Shown: positions 53,574-63,687, counted from the first letter of the stretch. The stretch: 64,000 nt of DNA from Terasakiispira papahanaumokuakeensis (GCF_001709345.1 NZ_MDTQ01000001.1:3889953-3953952); one strand, 5' to 3'. Translations and numbers: made by a program. The notes: generated from the sequence alone by a model not told the origin.

Positions 53574-56500
53574 ATGACGGCATCTTGTGAAACACCAGCC
53601 TGGCCACTGAGAGAGTGGCTATCACCTATTCTGGATTTAGCGCCGGATGAGATTAATGCTGAGCAGTCTTTGATTGAGCAAGGCTTGGATTCCATCAGTA
53701 TCATGCGGCTACCCGCTTTGCTTGCGGCCCAGCGAGGTGTTCAGGTGAGTTTCGCTGAGCTTATCGAGACGCCTGTGCTGCGTGCTTGGGAAGCATTAGC
53801 CGCGAACGCTGTGGCCGATGAGAGGGGGGGCGGGACTGATGAGATTGACTCATCCCAGCCTTTTGAGCTGACACCGCTGCAGCAAGCTTATTGGCTCGGA
53901 CGGCAAGCGCATCAAAGTCTGGGTGGCGTGGCTTGTCAATTATACCAGGAGCTGGAGGGGGCAGCGCTTGAGCCTGAGCGGTTGAGGCAAGCGATTGATC
54001 TATTGCGTCAACGGCATGGCATGTTAAGAGCCTGTTTTTTGCCGGAGGGGCGTCAGGTGATTCAGCCTGAAGTTGAGTCGTTTACGCTGACCGTACATCA
54101 CTTACAGGATGATGAGAGCACTGCTGTCGATGATTATCTGGAGGCGCTGCGTGAAACCTTGTCGCACCGACGTCTCAATATTGAAGCGGGTCAAGTGTTT
54201 GATGTGCAGTTGAGTCTATTGCCGGAGGGACGAACCCGCCTGCATCTGAATATTGATTTACTGGTTGCTGATGTACTGAGCTTGGGCGTGATCTTGCGGG
54301 ATCTGGCCACGTTTTATCGGGGAGAAGGGGACTCGTTACCTGATTTGACGCTCTCTTTCCCTGCTTATCTGAAGGCTGTCAATCAACGCCAATCTCCATC
54401 ATCCGTGGCGGCTGATCAGGCTTATTGGCGGGAGTGTTTGTCACATTTCTCAGGGCCGCCCCAGCTGCCCTTGCGGTGTCAGCCTGAGCAGCTTGAGGCG
54501 CCCCGCTTCACTCGACGTCAAATGATGTTGTCTCATGAACAAGTGGCCGCGTTGGAAAGCCACGCACGGCACTATGGCGTCACCTTGGCTGCCGCCTTGG
54601 CGACGGCGTATGGCATGGTGCTGGCGCGTTGGAGCCAGCACCCTCGTTTCGTCCTGAATTTACCGTTGTTTGATCGCCAGTTTTTGACACCAGACGTGGC
54701 CGACATGGTGGCGGATTTTTCTAATCTGGTGTTGTTGCCCATGGATTTCTCTTCTAGCGTTTGCTTTGTTGATGCCGCTCGATCAGTTCAGCATCAGCTG
54801 CATCAAAATATGGCGCATAACGCCTGGCCCGGTGTTGAGGTATTACGAGAGTGGACCCAGCAAGGCGGACAGGGAGCACCGGTGGTGTTTGCTTGCAATT
54901 TGGGCACGCCTTTTATGGATCGTGCCAGTGAGCAGACGCTGGGTCAGCCGGGTTGGGCTTTGTCGCAAACCCCTCAGGTTTGGTTGGATCACCAGAGCTA
55001 TCCCATGGCCGATGGTGTGTTATTGAATTGGGATGCCGTCGATGCCTTGTTTCCTGAAGGCCTGTTGGATGATCTTTTTAGCGCTTACTGTGCCTTGCTC
55101 AATCAGTTGATCGCAGGGGATTGGTCGTCCGAGTTCACGATTGCCTTGCCCGAATCACAACAACGACAGCGCCAAAGGGCCAATGATACGCAGCATCCCT
55201 TGGTGGCTCAGCAGTCGGCTGTCGAGCGCTTACATTCAGGACTTTTCGCGCAAGCCCGCATCGCACCGGAGCGATGGGCTGTGATGCCTGAACAGGGTCC
55301 TTCTTTGACCTATCAAGCACTGGCGGATCAGGCGCTGGCGGTGGCGGGCGCTTTGCAGGACGCGGGTGTGTGTCCTGGTGACGGCGTTGTCGTGACTTCG
55401 CCCAAGGGGGCTGAGCAGGTGGTGGCGGTGGTCGGGGTTCTGGCCTGTGGTGCGCACTATATTCCGGTCGGAATGGAGCAGCCGATCGCTCGTCGCAGTG
55501 CCATCTTGCGTCAGGCCGGGGTCAACCATGTACTGACGATTGAGGCTGAATGTGAGGCTCGGCGCTGGCCTCAGCAGGCGCGCTTAATCAGCATTGAACA
55601 GGCCGTGCAACATAGGCCTTTGCCTGAGCCTGTGAATGTAGCGGCCGAAGACCTCGCCTATGTCATTTTCACGTCGGGCAGTACGGGGATGCCAAAAGGC
55701 GTTGAAATCACACATCAAGCGGCCATGAATACGCTGGCCGGATTACAGCAACGCTATGCATTCAATGCGGATGACCGGGTGCTGGGGCTGGCCGCGTTGG
55801 ATTTTGATTTATCGGTCTTTGATCTTTTTGCGCTTTGGCGTGTTGGCGGAGCTCTGGTCTTACCGGATGAGGCTCACCGAAAGGCGCCTGAAGTCTGGTG
55901 GTCATTGATTCAGCAGCACCGAGTCACGATATGGAATAGCGTGCCGGCTTTGTTGGATATGTGGCTATTGTGCGGTCCTCCTGAGAGGGCCTTTGCGTCG
56001 TTACGTTATGTCTTGCTGTCCGGCGATTGGATCGGTTTGGACTTGCCGGAACGTCTAGCCTCTGTGTGTCCTCATGCCCAGTTCCTCGCGCTCGGTGGTG
56101 CTACAGAAGCGTCGATTTGGTCCAATATTCAGGACGTATCGCTGCCATTGCCTGCCCAGTGGCGCACGATCCCCTACGGTCATCCTTTGGCTAATCAGTG
56201 TTTTCGGGTGGTTGATACTCAAGGGCAAGACTGCCCGGATTGGGTGGCCGGAGAGCTGTGGATTGGTGGCGCCGGTGTGGCGCGGGGTTATCGTGCACAA
56301 CCTCAGCTGACGGCGGAACGCTTTGTTGAGTCTTTGGGGCAGCGTTGGTATCGCACTGGCGATAGAGGACGCTATTGGCCTGATGGCACGCTGGAGTTTC
56401 TGGGTCGAGAAGATCATCAAGTGAAAGTACGCGGTTTTCGCATCGAGTTGGCGGAAATTGAAACCGCACTGATGCGTCACACGGCGGTTAATCGGGCTAT

Positions 56501-57035
56501 GGCCATGGTGTTGCCCGGAGACAGCCCTACGCTGGTGGCCGCAGTGCTTGTTGATGACGCACAGCCGATGCCTGAGGTTGAGGATATTCAAACTGCAGCG
56601 GCTCAGTGGTTGCCCAGCCACATGCTGCCGGAATATTGCGACATCCGTCAGGATTGGCCGCTCAGCCGCAATGGCAAGGTCGACCGTGAGCAGCTGCTTC
56701 ATCACATCAGTACGTTAATTCAACACACGCATCCCGAGGTTGAAGAGCGCCCCCAAGGCGAGCTTGAACACACCATTGCCCAACACTGGTGTGATTTGTT
56801 GGCGCTGGATGAGGTCGGGCGTCACCAACGATTTTTCAGTGTGGGTGGCAATAGTTTGCTGGCGACCCGCTTATTGGATGCGTTGTCCCGCGAATTCAAT
56901 CTGACTTTGAAACTCAGTGATTTCTTTGAGGCGACATCTGTCGCTGATCAAGCTGCGTTGCTGAAACAGCAAGGCGTGATTCAACACTCCCAGGCCATCG
57001 AGAAGGCTTCAACCATAGAGGAAGGCGCATTATGA
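53574..57035 (+). CDS. pchE: Pyochelin-type NRPS PchE: ArCP-Cy-A-PCP
   Basis: A 1153-residue synthetase joining salicylate to cysteine and cyclising it to a thiazoline. An aryl carrier domain has its phosphopantetheine Ser40 in EQGLDSISIM. A heterocyclisation domain (about 95-510) has DLLVADVLS with Asp228 and Asp233, replacing the His motif of ordinary condensation domains. The adenylation domain (about 560-1040) reads FDLSVFDLF, IWNSVPALL, LLSGDW and GGATEASIWS, matching the Cys code by eye. PCP Ser1094 is in GGNSLLATRL. No epimerase/methyltransferase-like insertion lies in the A domain, unlike P. aeruginosa PchE. ATG 53574 has GGGAG 8 bases ahead. Ends with an ATGA overlap with pchF. Confidence 0.93.
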   Translation: MTASCETPAWPLREWLSPILDLAPDEINAEQSLIEQGLDSISIMRLPALLAAQRGVQVSFAELIETPVLRAWEALAANAVADERGGGTDEIDSSQPFELTPLQQAYWLGRQAHQSLGGVACQLYQELEGAALEPERLRQAIDLLRQRHGMLRACFLPEGRQVIQPEVESFTLTVHHLQDDESTAVDDYLEALRETLSHRRLNIEAGQVFDVQLSLLPEGRTRLHLNIDLLVADVLSLGVILRDLATFYRGEGDSLPDLTLSFPAYLKAVNQRQSPSSVAADQAYWRECLSHFSGPPQLPLRCQPEQLEAPRFTRRQMMLSHEQVAALESHARHYGVTLAAALATAYGMVLARWSQHPRFVLNLPLFDRQFLTPDVADMVADFSNLVLLPMDFSSSVCFVDAARSVQHQLHQNMAHNAWPGVEVLREWTQQGGQGAPVVFACNLGTPFMDRASEQTLGQPGWALSQTPQVWLDHQSYPMADGVLLNWDAVDALFPEGLLDDLFSAYCALLNQLIAGDWSSEFTIALPESQQRQRQRANDTQHPLVAQQSAVERLHSGLFAQARIAPERWAVMPEQGPSLTYQALADQALAVAGALQDAGVCPGDGVVVTSPKGAEQVVAVVGVLACGAHYIPVGMEQPIARRSAILRQAGVNHVLTIEAECEARRWPQQARLISIEQAVQHRPLPEPVNVAAEDLAYVIFTSGSTGMPKGVEITHQAAMNTLAGLQQRYAFNADDRVLGLAALDFDLSVFDLFALWRVGGALVLPDEAHRKAPEVWWSLIQQHRVTIWNSVPALLDMWLLCGPPERAFASLRYVLLSGDWIGLDLPERLASVCPHAQFLALGGATEASIWSNIQDVSLPLPAQWRTIPYGHPLANQCFRVVDTQGQDCPDWVAGELWIGGAGVARGYRAQPQLTAERFVESLGQRWYRTGDRGRYWPDGTLEFLGREDHQVKVRGFRIELAEIETALMRHTAVNRAMAMVLPGDSPTLVAAVLVDDAQPMPEVEDIQTAAAQWLPSHMLPEYCDIRQDWPLSRNGKVDREQLLHHISTLIQHTHPEVEERPQGELEHTIAQHWCDLLALDEVGRHQRFFSVGGNSLLATRLLDALSREFNLTLKLSDFFEATSVADQAALLKQQGVIQHSQAIEKASTIEEGAL

Positions 57036-58507
57036 CAATTCAGGGATTACAAGCGGAACTTGAATCGCTTGGGGTCGTATTGTGGTCGGACAACGGCATG
57101 CTCCGTTATCGCGCCCCTGTTGGGGTGATGAATGAGGCCTTATTGAGCGAGTTGAAGCATCATAAAACCGCGTTATTGGATCTTTTGGCTCAGACGACCC
57201 CTGACGCGTTGCAACCTGATCCCTCAGCTTGGTATGAGCCTTTTCCGCTTACGGATGTGCAGGCGGCTTATCTCATGGGACGGAACCCCGCGTTTACTTA
57301 TGGCGGCGTAGCCTGCCACGGCTATTTGGAGTTTAAGTGGCCCGCATTGGATGTGCCTCAATTGGAAAAAGTATGGAATCACTTGATCCAGCGACATGGC
57401 ATGTTACGTGCCGTCGTGCACGCGGATGGCTATCAACAGATACTTGAGCGTGTGCCTCACTATGCGATTGAGGTCCAGTCGGTCGAGCAGCGTGAGAGCG
57501 TCCGCCAGCGTTTGATGATTCGTTCACAATCACCTGCTCAATGGCCTCTTGTGGATTGGGTTGTGACTGGGAATGGCGATGCCTGCCATCTTCATTTATC
57601 CGTTGATTTACTCGTGTGTGATTATCAAAGCATTCGCATGTTGTTAGGCGAGTTGGCGGCGCTTTACCTGGGGAGCGCGCCTGCGGCTGAACCTGCGCTC
57701 AGCTTTCGAGACTATGTGTTGGCCGAGCGGCACCAACGCGCTTCTGCTCAGTATCAAAGTGATCAGCAATACTGGCATCCTCTTATTGAACATTGGCCTG
57801 GCGCGCCTGATTTACCCGTCTCTCAAGCCCCTGAACCTTGGTCACCTGATTTTGATCGGCGCCACTTTCAACTCAGTCGCGCCGACTATGCCCGATTACA
57901 GCAGCATGCCGCGGATGCCGGAATCGGCGTTTCAGTTGCTGTGCTGGCGGCATATGCCGAAGTATTGAGGCGTTGGAGTCGGCGGGATCAGTTCTGCCTT
58001 AGCCTGACATTACTGAACCGGCTACCGCTCCATCCGGAGGTGGATCAGTTAATTGGTGACTTCAGTGCTGTCGAGGTGTTGGCGATTGATCCATCGGTGG
58101 AACAGACGGCCGAAGGGAACTCGATGAGCTTTGCTGAACGCGCTAAACGTCTCCAGCGTCGTTTGTGGCAAGACATGGATCATCGCTTATTTTCTGGTGT
58201 TGAGGTGTTACGTGAGGTGGGGCGCCAGCATGGCCGTGAGGCGGCGTTACTTCCTTATGCTTATACCAGTACCTTAGGGGCCCGTCAGGCTCATGGTGCT
58301 GAGTCACTGTTACCTGGTACGACGCTGGTCGATGCCATGACCCAAACCCCGCAAGTGCTGATCGATTGTCAGGTCGCAGAGCAGGGTGATGCATTATCAA
58401 TCAATTGGGATTGTCGACAGGCGGCATTTTCGCAGACCTTACTGGATGACATGTTTGATAGTTTTCAGGCTTTGGTGCGATCACTGGCGACCCATGCGCA
58501 GTGCTGA
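57032..58507 (+). CDS. pchF: PchF N-terminal part: docking and heterocyclisation domain
   Basis: A 491-residue product if translation stops at TGA 58505-58507. Residues 1-55 are a TubC-like docking domain (TIQGLQAELESLGVVLWSD, NGMLRYRAPVG), which normally opens PchF and receives the intermediate from PchE. Residues 68-480 form a heterocyclisation domain with FPLTDVQAAYLMGRNPAF and DLLVCDYQS (Asp192, Asp197). It would form the second thiazoline. The protein ends abruptly at LATHAQC, in the linker just before the adenylation domain, which continues in the same frame beyond the stop. It is therefore the 5' half of one pchF gene rather than a separate gene. Confidence 0.9.
   Translation: MTIQGLQAELESLGVVLWSDNGMLRYRAPVGVMNEALLSELKHHKTALLDLLAQTTPDALQPDPSAWYEPFPLTDVQAAYLMGRNPAFTYGGVACHGYLEFKWPALDVPQLEKVWNHLIQRHGMLRAVVHADGYQQILERVPHYAIEVQSVEQRESVRQRLMIRSQSPAQWPLVDWVVTGNGDACHLHLSVDLLVCDYQSIRMLLGELAALYLGSAPAAEPALSFRDYVLAERHQRASAQYQSDQQYWHPLIEHWPGAPDLPVSQAPEPWSPDFDRRHFQLSRADYARLQQHAADAGIGVSVAVLAAYAEVLRRWSRRDQFCLSLTLLNRLPLHPEVDQLIGDFSAVEVLAIDPSVEQTAEGNSMSFAERAKRLQRRLWQDMDHRLFSGVEVLREVGRQHGREAALLPYAYTSTLGARQAHGAESLLPGTTLVDAMTQTPQVLIDCQVAEQGDALSINWDCRQAAFSQTLLDDMFDSFQALVRSLATHAQC
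58505..58507 (+). other. In-frame TGA splitting pchF
   Basis: The codon TGA interrupts a frame otherwise open from 57032 to 62572 (1846 residues plus the stop position, close to the roughly 1810-residue PchF). In PchE the equivalent linker is GDWSSEFTIALPESQ and here it is QC-stop-QQSTVVALPDAQ: the stop aligns with the Trp (TGG, 55122-55124) with no gap to the next conserved LP. A single G-to-A change explains it. Confidence 0.9.
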
Positions 58508-58519
58508 CAACAGTCCACT

Positions 58520-61500
58520 GTGGTGGCCTTGCCCGATGCGCAAGCTGCACGCCGCCAAGCCGTCAACCAGACGCAAGATGTGTTGCCCCGTGGAGGCTTG
58601 CATCAGCCAGTCTGGGCTGCGACCCACCGAGCGCCAGAAGCCACTGCGGTGGTTCAGGGGGAGCGCACATACACTTATGGCGAGCTAGTCAAGCAGGCCC
58701 AAGTATTCGCTCAGCGGCTCTTACAGACTGGGTGTCAGCCGGGAGAGCGAGTGGCGATCTGTATGGCCAAATCGCCAGATCAGGTCGTGGCTGTACTCGG
58801 TATTTTATGTGCAGGTGCCGCTTATTTGCCTTTGGATCCGGCTCAACCGATGGCCCGTATGGCAACCATTCTGGCGAGCGCGGACGTTCGCTGTGTGTTA
58901 ACCGACGCGGGCAGCCGTGATCTGGCATGGCCTGAAGCGTTCACTCAGTGCATTGCGTTGGAGAACGGCCTCGCTCTTAAGACCAGTCGAGCCCTTAAGG
59001 CCAGCATACCCCTTACGAGCCGTACCGACGGCCGCCCAGCGGATGCGGTGAGGCAGGATCAACCCTGGATACCGATGCCGCTGGTTCAGCCCGATGCTCT
59101 GGCTTATGTTATTTATACCTCGGGATCAACGGGGGTGCCCAAGGGCGTCATGATCAGCCATCAGGCGGCTTTAAATACCGTGCTGGATATTAATCGGCGC
59201 TTTGATGTGACGGCTGCTGATCGAATGATTGGCCTGGCGAATCTCAGTTTTGATTTATCGGTCTACGATATTTTTGGTGTTCTGGCCGCTGGTGCTACGT
59301 TAGTACTGCCGGAAGCCGATCAGCGTAATGATCCTTCGCATTGGGCGCTATGCTGTCGCCGTCATCACGTCACGCTTTGGAATTCGGTTCCCGCGCAATT
59401 GCAAATGTTGCTGCACTATCTTCGGGCTGAACCGACCGCTGCGCCTGAGACTTTGCGGTTAGCGCTGCTGTCTGGTGATTGGTTGCCGCTCAATCTCCCC
59501 GAAGAGCGAGACCATTGGTTGCCCGGCCTGCGACTGATTAGCCTGGGAGGCGCGACAGAAGCCGCGATTTGGTCAATTGCTTATCCCATTGATGCGGTTG
59601 ATCCTCATTGGCGCAGTATCCCTTATGGTAAGCCACTTTCTAATCAGCAATGTCATGTGCTTAACGCGGCTTTAGCCCCTTGCCCTGACGGCGTGATCGG
59701 CGAGATTTATATTGGCGGTATGGGGTTAGCGCTGGGGTATTTGGGGGATCCAGAGAAAACGGCTGAACGTTTTCTTGTGCACCCCGAAACGGGCGAGCGC
59801 CTGTACCGAACAGGCGACCTGGGGCGCTATATGGCCGATGGTCATATTGAGTTTCTGGGACGGGAAGATTTCCAGGTTAAGGTTCGGGGTCACCGTATCG
59901 AGTTGAGTGAAGTCGAAACGGCACTGCTGACGCACCCCGATGTTGCGGCCAGTGCGGTTGTCGCTCAGGGGGCCTCGGCGTTGGAGCGTCATTTAAGTGC
60001 TTATGTACAGCCCCAAAGCGGACAGGATTGTGCATGGCCTGAAGGGTTAGTCGAGTCGACTCAAGCCGCCGCGCATGCGGTGAGTGCGGATTTATCCCCC
60101 GAGGCGATTCATGAGATGTCTGCGGCGGTTGAGCGGGCCGCATTGCTCTCTATGGGCGTGGCCTTAAAGCGGCCGGGATTGTTCGAAGCGCTGGACCAGC
60201 ATTATTCCCTGGATGAGATTTATCGTGTATGTGACGTGGCGCCGCGCCATCAGCGATTAATTCGACGGTGGCTGAAAGTGTTGGTCAATGAGGGGCTGTT
60301 ATCATGGGACCCCAAAGGAAAGGCCTATTATGGTCTCAATGTCAGTGCTGATGATGTCGCAGCTTTGTGGCAGACGATTGATGTGTTGGAGCCTCAAGTG
60401 GGTTGGGGACGAGAGGTGCTGCGTTATCTGAAGGACAGTCAGGACCGCTTGCCTGAGTTGATGAGTGGCCAACTCGATCCTTTACATCTGCTCTTTCCGG
60501 AAGGGCGTACTGACGTTGCTGATGGGGCTTATCGTCGTAACTTGATCAATCAGTACTTAAATCAAGCGGTGTGTGCGGCGGTTCGGCAACTTGCCGCAAC
60601 GCATTCTAATGAGCGCCCCTTGCGGCTATTGGAAGTGGGGGCCGGTGTGGGTGGTACCAGCTCAGACTTGATTCCCGCGCTTGATGGCCTGCCGGTTGAT
60701 TACTACTTCACGGATTTATCCCATTATTTCTTGAACGAAGCCCGTGAACACTTTGCGGATTACCCCTGGGTGCGTTATGGCTTATTCGATCTGAATGAGG
60801 ATTATTGGGCTCAAGGGGTTGAGGCCAATTCCGTGGATGTCATCCTCTGTGCCAATGTGCTGCATAACGCTCAGCATGCGGCTCAGGTGTTGTCTCGATT
60901 GAAACAGATACTGGTACCCGGGGGGTGGCTGATTTTTATCGAGGCCACACGGGATACTTATCAGATTATGGCCTCCATGGAGTTTAAGGAAGGCCTTACC
61001 GCCTTTGATGATTTTAGGGCTGAGTTGGATACAACGTTCATTCAGCGCTCTCAGTGGCTCTCTTTGTTAGAGGATGCAGGGGCCGAGCAGACGCTCTGTC
61101 TCCCTGACGCCAATGGCGTTCACGACCTGGATCAGGCCATGTCGGCCATTGGCCAGCATTTATTTATGGCACGTTTTAAAAGTCATCAAGCGGTATTGAC
61201 GCCGGCTCAGTTACAGGCACATCTGGCCGAGCGTTTACCCGGTTATATGTTGCCGAGTGAGTATCATATCTTGGATGCGTTACCGGTGACTGCCAATGGT
61301 AAAATTGATCGCCAGGCATTGATGGCACTGACGACTGATCAGGGTATACAGGATCAGGTTGAAGTCGAAGCGCCCAGAGATGAATTAGAACAGGCATTGG
61401 CGGCGGTATGGCAGTCTACTTTGCAACGGGCCAGTGTCGGCCGTGATCAGGATTTCTTTGCGCTAGGTGGCGATTCTCTTTTGGTGGCACAGCTTGTCGG

Positions 61501-62572
61501 CCGCATTCGAGAACAAGTGCCTATCTCACGGTTGATGAGCTGGGATCAGTTGCTGCGACAGCTGTTAAACCAACCCACAATTGCAGCGCTAGCTCAAGCG
61601 TTACGCCCGCTTGAGGCCTCTTCCCCTCAGGCTGCAACCTTAACGCCTACCCTGGTGCCTATTAAGACATCGGCCACTGGGCCACGCCGGATTTTTGTCC
61701 ACGATGGCAGTGGCACCTTGTCGCCTTACCGAGCGTTATTTGCAGAGCTGGATGGCCATATTGAAGGGGTCGCACTGCCTTCAGTTGAGGCGTATCTCGC
61801 GCTTGATCCTGATCATGCGATTCATCAATTGGCAGCGCATTATGCCGCGGCGATTGTGGAGGCGGGGCATCGCCAGGTCAGTATTGTCGGTTATTGTTTA
61901 GGCGGTTTGCTGGCGACAGAACTTGCGCATTCCTTGCAAGATCATAGCGTTAAGGTTGATGAATTGACGGTGATTAGTAGCTATCGCGTGCCGTTCATGA
62001 TCGAGGATGACCTGATCGCCGAGTATGTCTTTGCTCGGGTGATGCAGGCGGATTTACACGCTTTGGGTTATCCCGTGCAAGAAAGCAGTTTGGAAACCGT
62101 GCTCAGTCGAATCTTATTGCGCTCACCTGGGCGCATTCCCCAAGACGCTTGGCGCCAGGTTGAAGATGATGAGCAGACACATGCGGCCTTGGAGGCTTTG
62201 CATGCATTAGCCCATAAAGGTGATGAGGCGCGTTTAGCGGCCATCAGCCAGAGCATGCGGTTATCGGATTCTGAGCTCAGTGATCTGGACTGGTTACGCC
62301 AGCAGCTGGTGGTACTCAAGCACAGTTTAGCCGCTGTGGCACAGCACCAAGCGACACCTTATGAGGGCGATATGACATTCATTCGTCAATCAGGTGAACT
62401 TCAAGTGCTGCCGGGCATGCATCGAGATATGAGCCGTTATTGGGACCAGTTGTGTCAGGGACAGTTGCGTATTGTCGATGTGCCAGGCGATCACTTCAGT
62501 TGTATGGCCTCACCTCGGGTCAGTGCGGTGGCGAAGGCGTTGGTCGATACGCAACCGGAGGTGACGGTATGA
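58520..62572 (+). CDS. pchF: PchF C-terminal part: A-(MT)-PCP-TE
   Basis: A 1350-residue open frame in phase with the preceding one. The adenylation domain (YVIYTSGSTGVPKGVMISH, FDLSVYDIFG, LWNSVPAQL, GGATEAAIWS) fits the Cys code. A methyltransferase is inserted between motifs A8 and A9 (about residues 540-880) with the SAM loop LLEVGAGVGGTSSDLIP near residue 704, for N-methylation of the ring. PCP Ser986 is in ALGGDSLLVAQL. The thioesterase at the end has VGYCLGG, with Cys1126 where Ser is usual, and the catalytic His in GDHFSCM. GTG 58520 is only the first possible start and has no ribosome site; the natural product should begin at 57032. It ends with an ATGA overlap with pchK. Confidence 0.9.
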   Translation: MVALPDAQAARRQAVNQTQDVLPRGGLHQPVWAATHRAPEATAVVQGERTYTYGELVKQAQVFAQRLLQTGCQPGERVAICMAKSPDQVVAVLGILCAGAAYLPLDPAQPMARMATILASADVRCVLTDAGSRDLAWPEAFTQCIALENGLALKTSRALKASIPLTSRTDGRPADAVRQDQPWIPMPLVQPDALAYVIYTSGSTGVPKGVMISHQAALNTVLDINRRFDVTAADRMIGLANLSFDLSVYDIFGVLAAGATLVLPEADQRNDPSHWALCCRRHHVTLWNSVPAQLQMLLHYLRAEPTAAPETLRLALLSGDWLPLNLPEERDHWLPGLRLISLGGATEAAIWSIAYPIDAVDPHWRSIPYGKPLSNQQCHVLNAALAPCPDGVIGEIYIGGMGLALGYLGDPEKTAERFLVHPETGERLYRTGDLGRYMADGHIEFLGREDFQVKVRGHRIELSEVETALLTHPDVAASAVVAQGASALERHLSAYVQPQSGQDCAWPEGLVESTQAAAHAVSADLSPEAIHEMSAAVERAALLSMGVALKRPGLFEALDQHYSLDEIYRVCDVAPRHQRLIRRWLKVLVNEGLLSWDPKGKAYYGLNVSADDVAALWQTIDVLEPQVGWGREVLRYLKDSQDRLPELMSGQLDPLHLLFPEGRTDVADGAYRRNLINQYLNQAVCAAVRQLAATHSNERPLRLLEVGAGVGGTSSDLIPALDGLPVDYYFTDLSHYFLNEAREHFADYPWVRYGLFDLNEDYWAQGVEANSVDVILCANVLHNAQHAAQVLSRLKQILVPGGWLIFIEATRDTYQIMASMEFKEGLTAFDDFRAELDTTFIQRSQWLSLLEDAGAEQTLCLPDANGVHDLDQAMSAIGQHLFMARFKSHQAVLTPAQLQAHLAERLPGYMLPSEYHILDALPVTANGKIDRQALMALTTDQGIQDQVEVEAPRDELEQALAAVWQSTLQRASVGRDQDFFALGGDSLLVAQLVGRIREQVPISRLMSWDQLLRQLLNQPTIAALAQALRPLEASSPQAATLTPTLVPIKTSATGPRRIFVHDGSGTLSPYRALFAELDGHIEGVALPSVEAYLALDPDHAIHQLAAHYAAAIVEAGHRQVSIVGYCLGGLLATELAHSLQDHSVKVDELTVISSYRVPFMIEDDLIAEYVFARVMQADLHALGYPVQESSLETVLSRILLRSPGRIPQDAWRQVEDDEQTHAALEALHALAHKGDEARLAAISQSMRLSDSELSDLDWLRQQLVVLKHSLAAVAQHQATPYEGDMTFIRQSGELQVLPGMHRDMSRYWDQLCQGQLRIVDVPGDHFSCMASPRVSAVAKALVDTQPEVTV

Positions 62573-63687
62573 CTCGACCTGGTGTCGCTATCGTTGGGGC
62601 TTCGGGCCATGTGGGACAGGTGGCGGCTGCGGCACTGGCCGATTATGGCGATTTACGGTTAGGCAGCCGAGCACCTGAGCGGTTGCAATCCCTATCGGCC
62701 GTATGTGCGTCGGCCGGTGCTACCGTGACCACACAATATGTGGATTTGGATGATCCCGCATCTCTGGATCATTTTGTCGCTGGGGCGGATGTCGTGCTTA
62801 ATTGTGCAGGCCCCAGCTATCGCATATTGGACCAGGTCGCGCTGGTGGCCCAGCATCACCAAGCCGCTTATGTGGATGTCGGGGGGGATGACGTCTTATA
62901 TGAGCGCCTCATGAAGCAGCCTGCAGGTCGGACTGTTGCCGTCGTTTCGGCGGGCATGTTGCCTGGCCTGTCCGGTTTGTTGCCGCGATATTTAGCCGAT
63001 CAGTTTGAGCACATTGAGCAGATGACCTGTTATGCCGGTGGACGAGAAGCCTTTTCTCCTGCCGCGGCGGAGGATTTCTGGCTGAGCCTAGACCCTCAGT
63101 ATGATTTCGGTACGGTTCAGGCCTATTGGCGGCATGGCCAGATTGCTTCCTCTCGTGATGCGATGGATCTGCCTTATCGTCCATGGACTCGCCAACCTCG
63201 TTTGCTGGCCTGGCCTTATTTAAGTCGAGAGGCTCAAAGGCTGTTTCAGCAGTTGGGCGTTGAGCAGGGTTGGGCGATGAATTTGATGGAAGAGGGCTAT
63301 CTGTTCCAAGCATTGCAACGTTTGCAAGGGCGGGGCGACGTGAAGGCTGAAGAGGCCATGACGGCCTTGATACAAGCGAGCCAATTAGATGTGGCGGGTC
63401 GCCCGGCTTATCAGGTCTTGGCGGTTGAAGCCAGCGGTTGGGCTAAGGGGTCGCCTCTTCAACGCAGTCTCTGGGTTCAGGTCTCACAAGGATTTCATTT
63501 GACCGGACATATGGCCGCCCAGACGGTGCGAGCGATACCTGAGTTGGATGATGGTGTTCACTTCGCGGCACAAGTATTGAATCCTCAAGCCTGTCTACAA
63601 GGGCTAGTACAGGCATGGCCTGACTTCAAAATACAGCAGCACGAAGGGGCCTGGGCGACCGTTAATATTGAAGAGGGCGCGTTATGA
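62569..63687 (+). CDS. pchK: Saccharopine-dehydrogenase-like thiazoline reductase (PchK type)
   Basis: A 372-residue NADP-dependent protein. The Rossmann motif is GVAIVGASGHVGQVAAAALA, followed by ADVVLNCAGPSYRILDQVAL, YVDVGGDDVLYERL and VVSAGMLPGLSGLLPRYL, the saccharopine-dehydrogenase-like layout. In Pseudomonas protegens the PchK reductase of enantio-pyochelin belongs to this type and is unrelated to PchG of P. aeruginosa; it reduces one thiazoline to thiazolidine while bound to PchF. Start and stop both overlap neighbours as ATGA. The C-terminus NIEEGAL nearly equals the TIEEGAL end of PchE. Confidence 0.85.
   Translation: MTRPGVAIVGASGHVGQVAAAALADYGDLRLGSRAPERLQSLSAVCASAGATVTTQYVDLDDPASLDHFVAGADVVLNCAGPSYRILDQVALVAQHHQAAYVDVGGDDVLYERLMKQPAGRTVAVVSAGMLPGLSGLLPRYLADQFEHIEQMTCYAGGREAFSPAAAEDFWLSLDPQYDFGTVQAYWRHGQIASSRDAMDLPYRPWTRQPRLLAWPYLSREAQRLFQQLGVEQGWAMNLMEEGYLFQALQRLQGRGDVKAEEAMTALIQASQLDVAGRPAYQVLAVEASGWAKGSPLQRSLWVQVSQGFHLTGHMAAQTVRAIPELDDGVHFAAQVLNPQACLQGLVQAWPDFKIQQHEGAWATVNIEEGAL

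Noticed and set aside
58507-58523. Reading the pchF halves as two naturally separate genes
   Set aside because: Both halves share one frame, there is no ribosome site before GTG 58520, and the stop aligns exactly with a Trp codon in PchE; a single substitution is simpler. It stays possible that both pieces function together.
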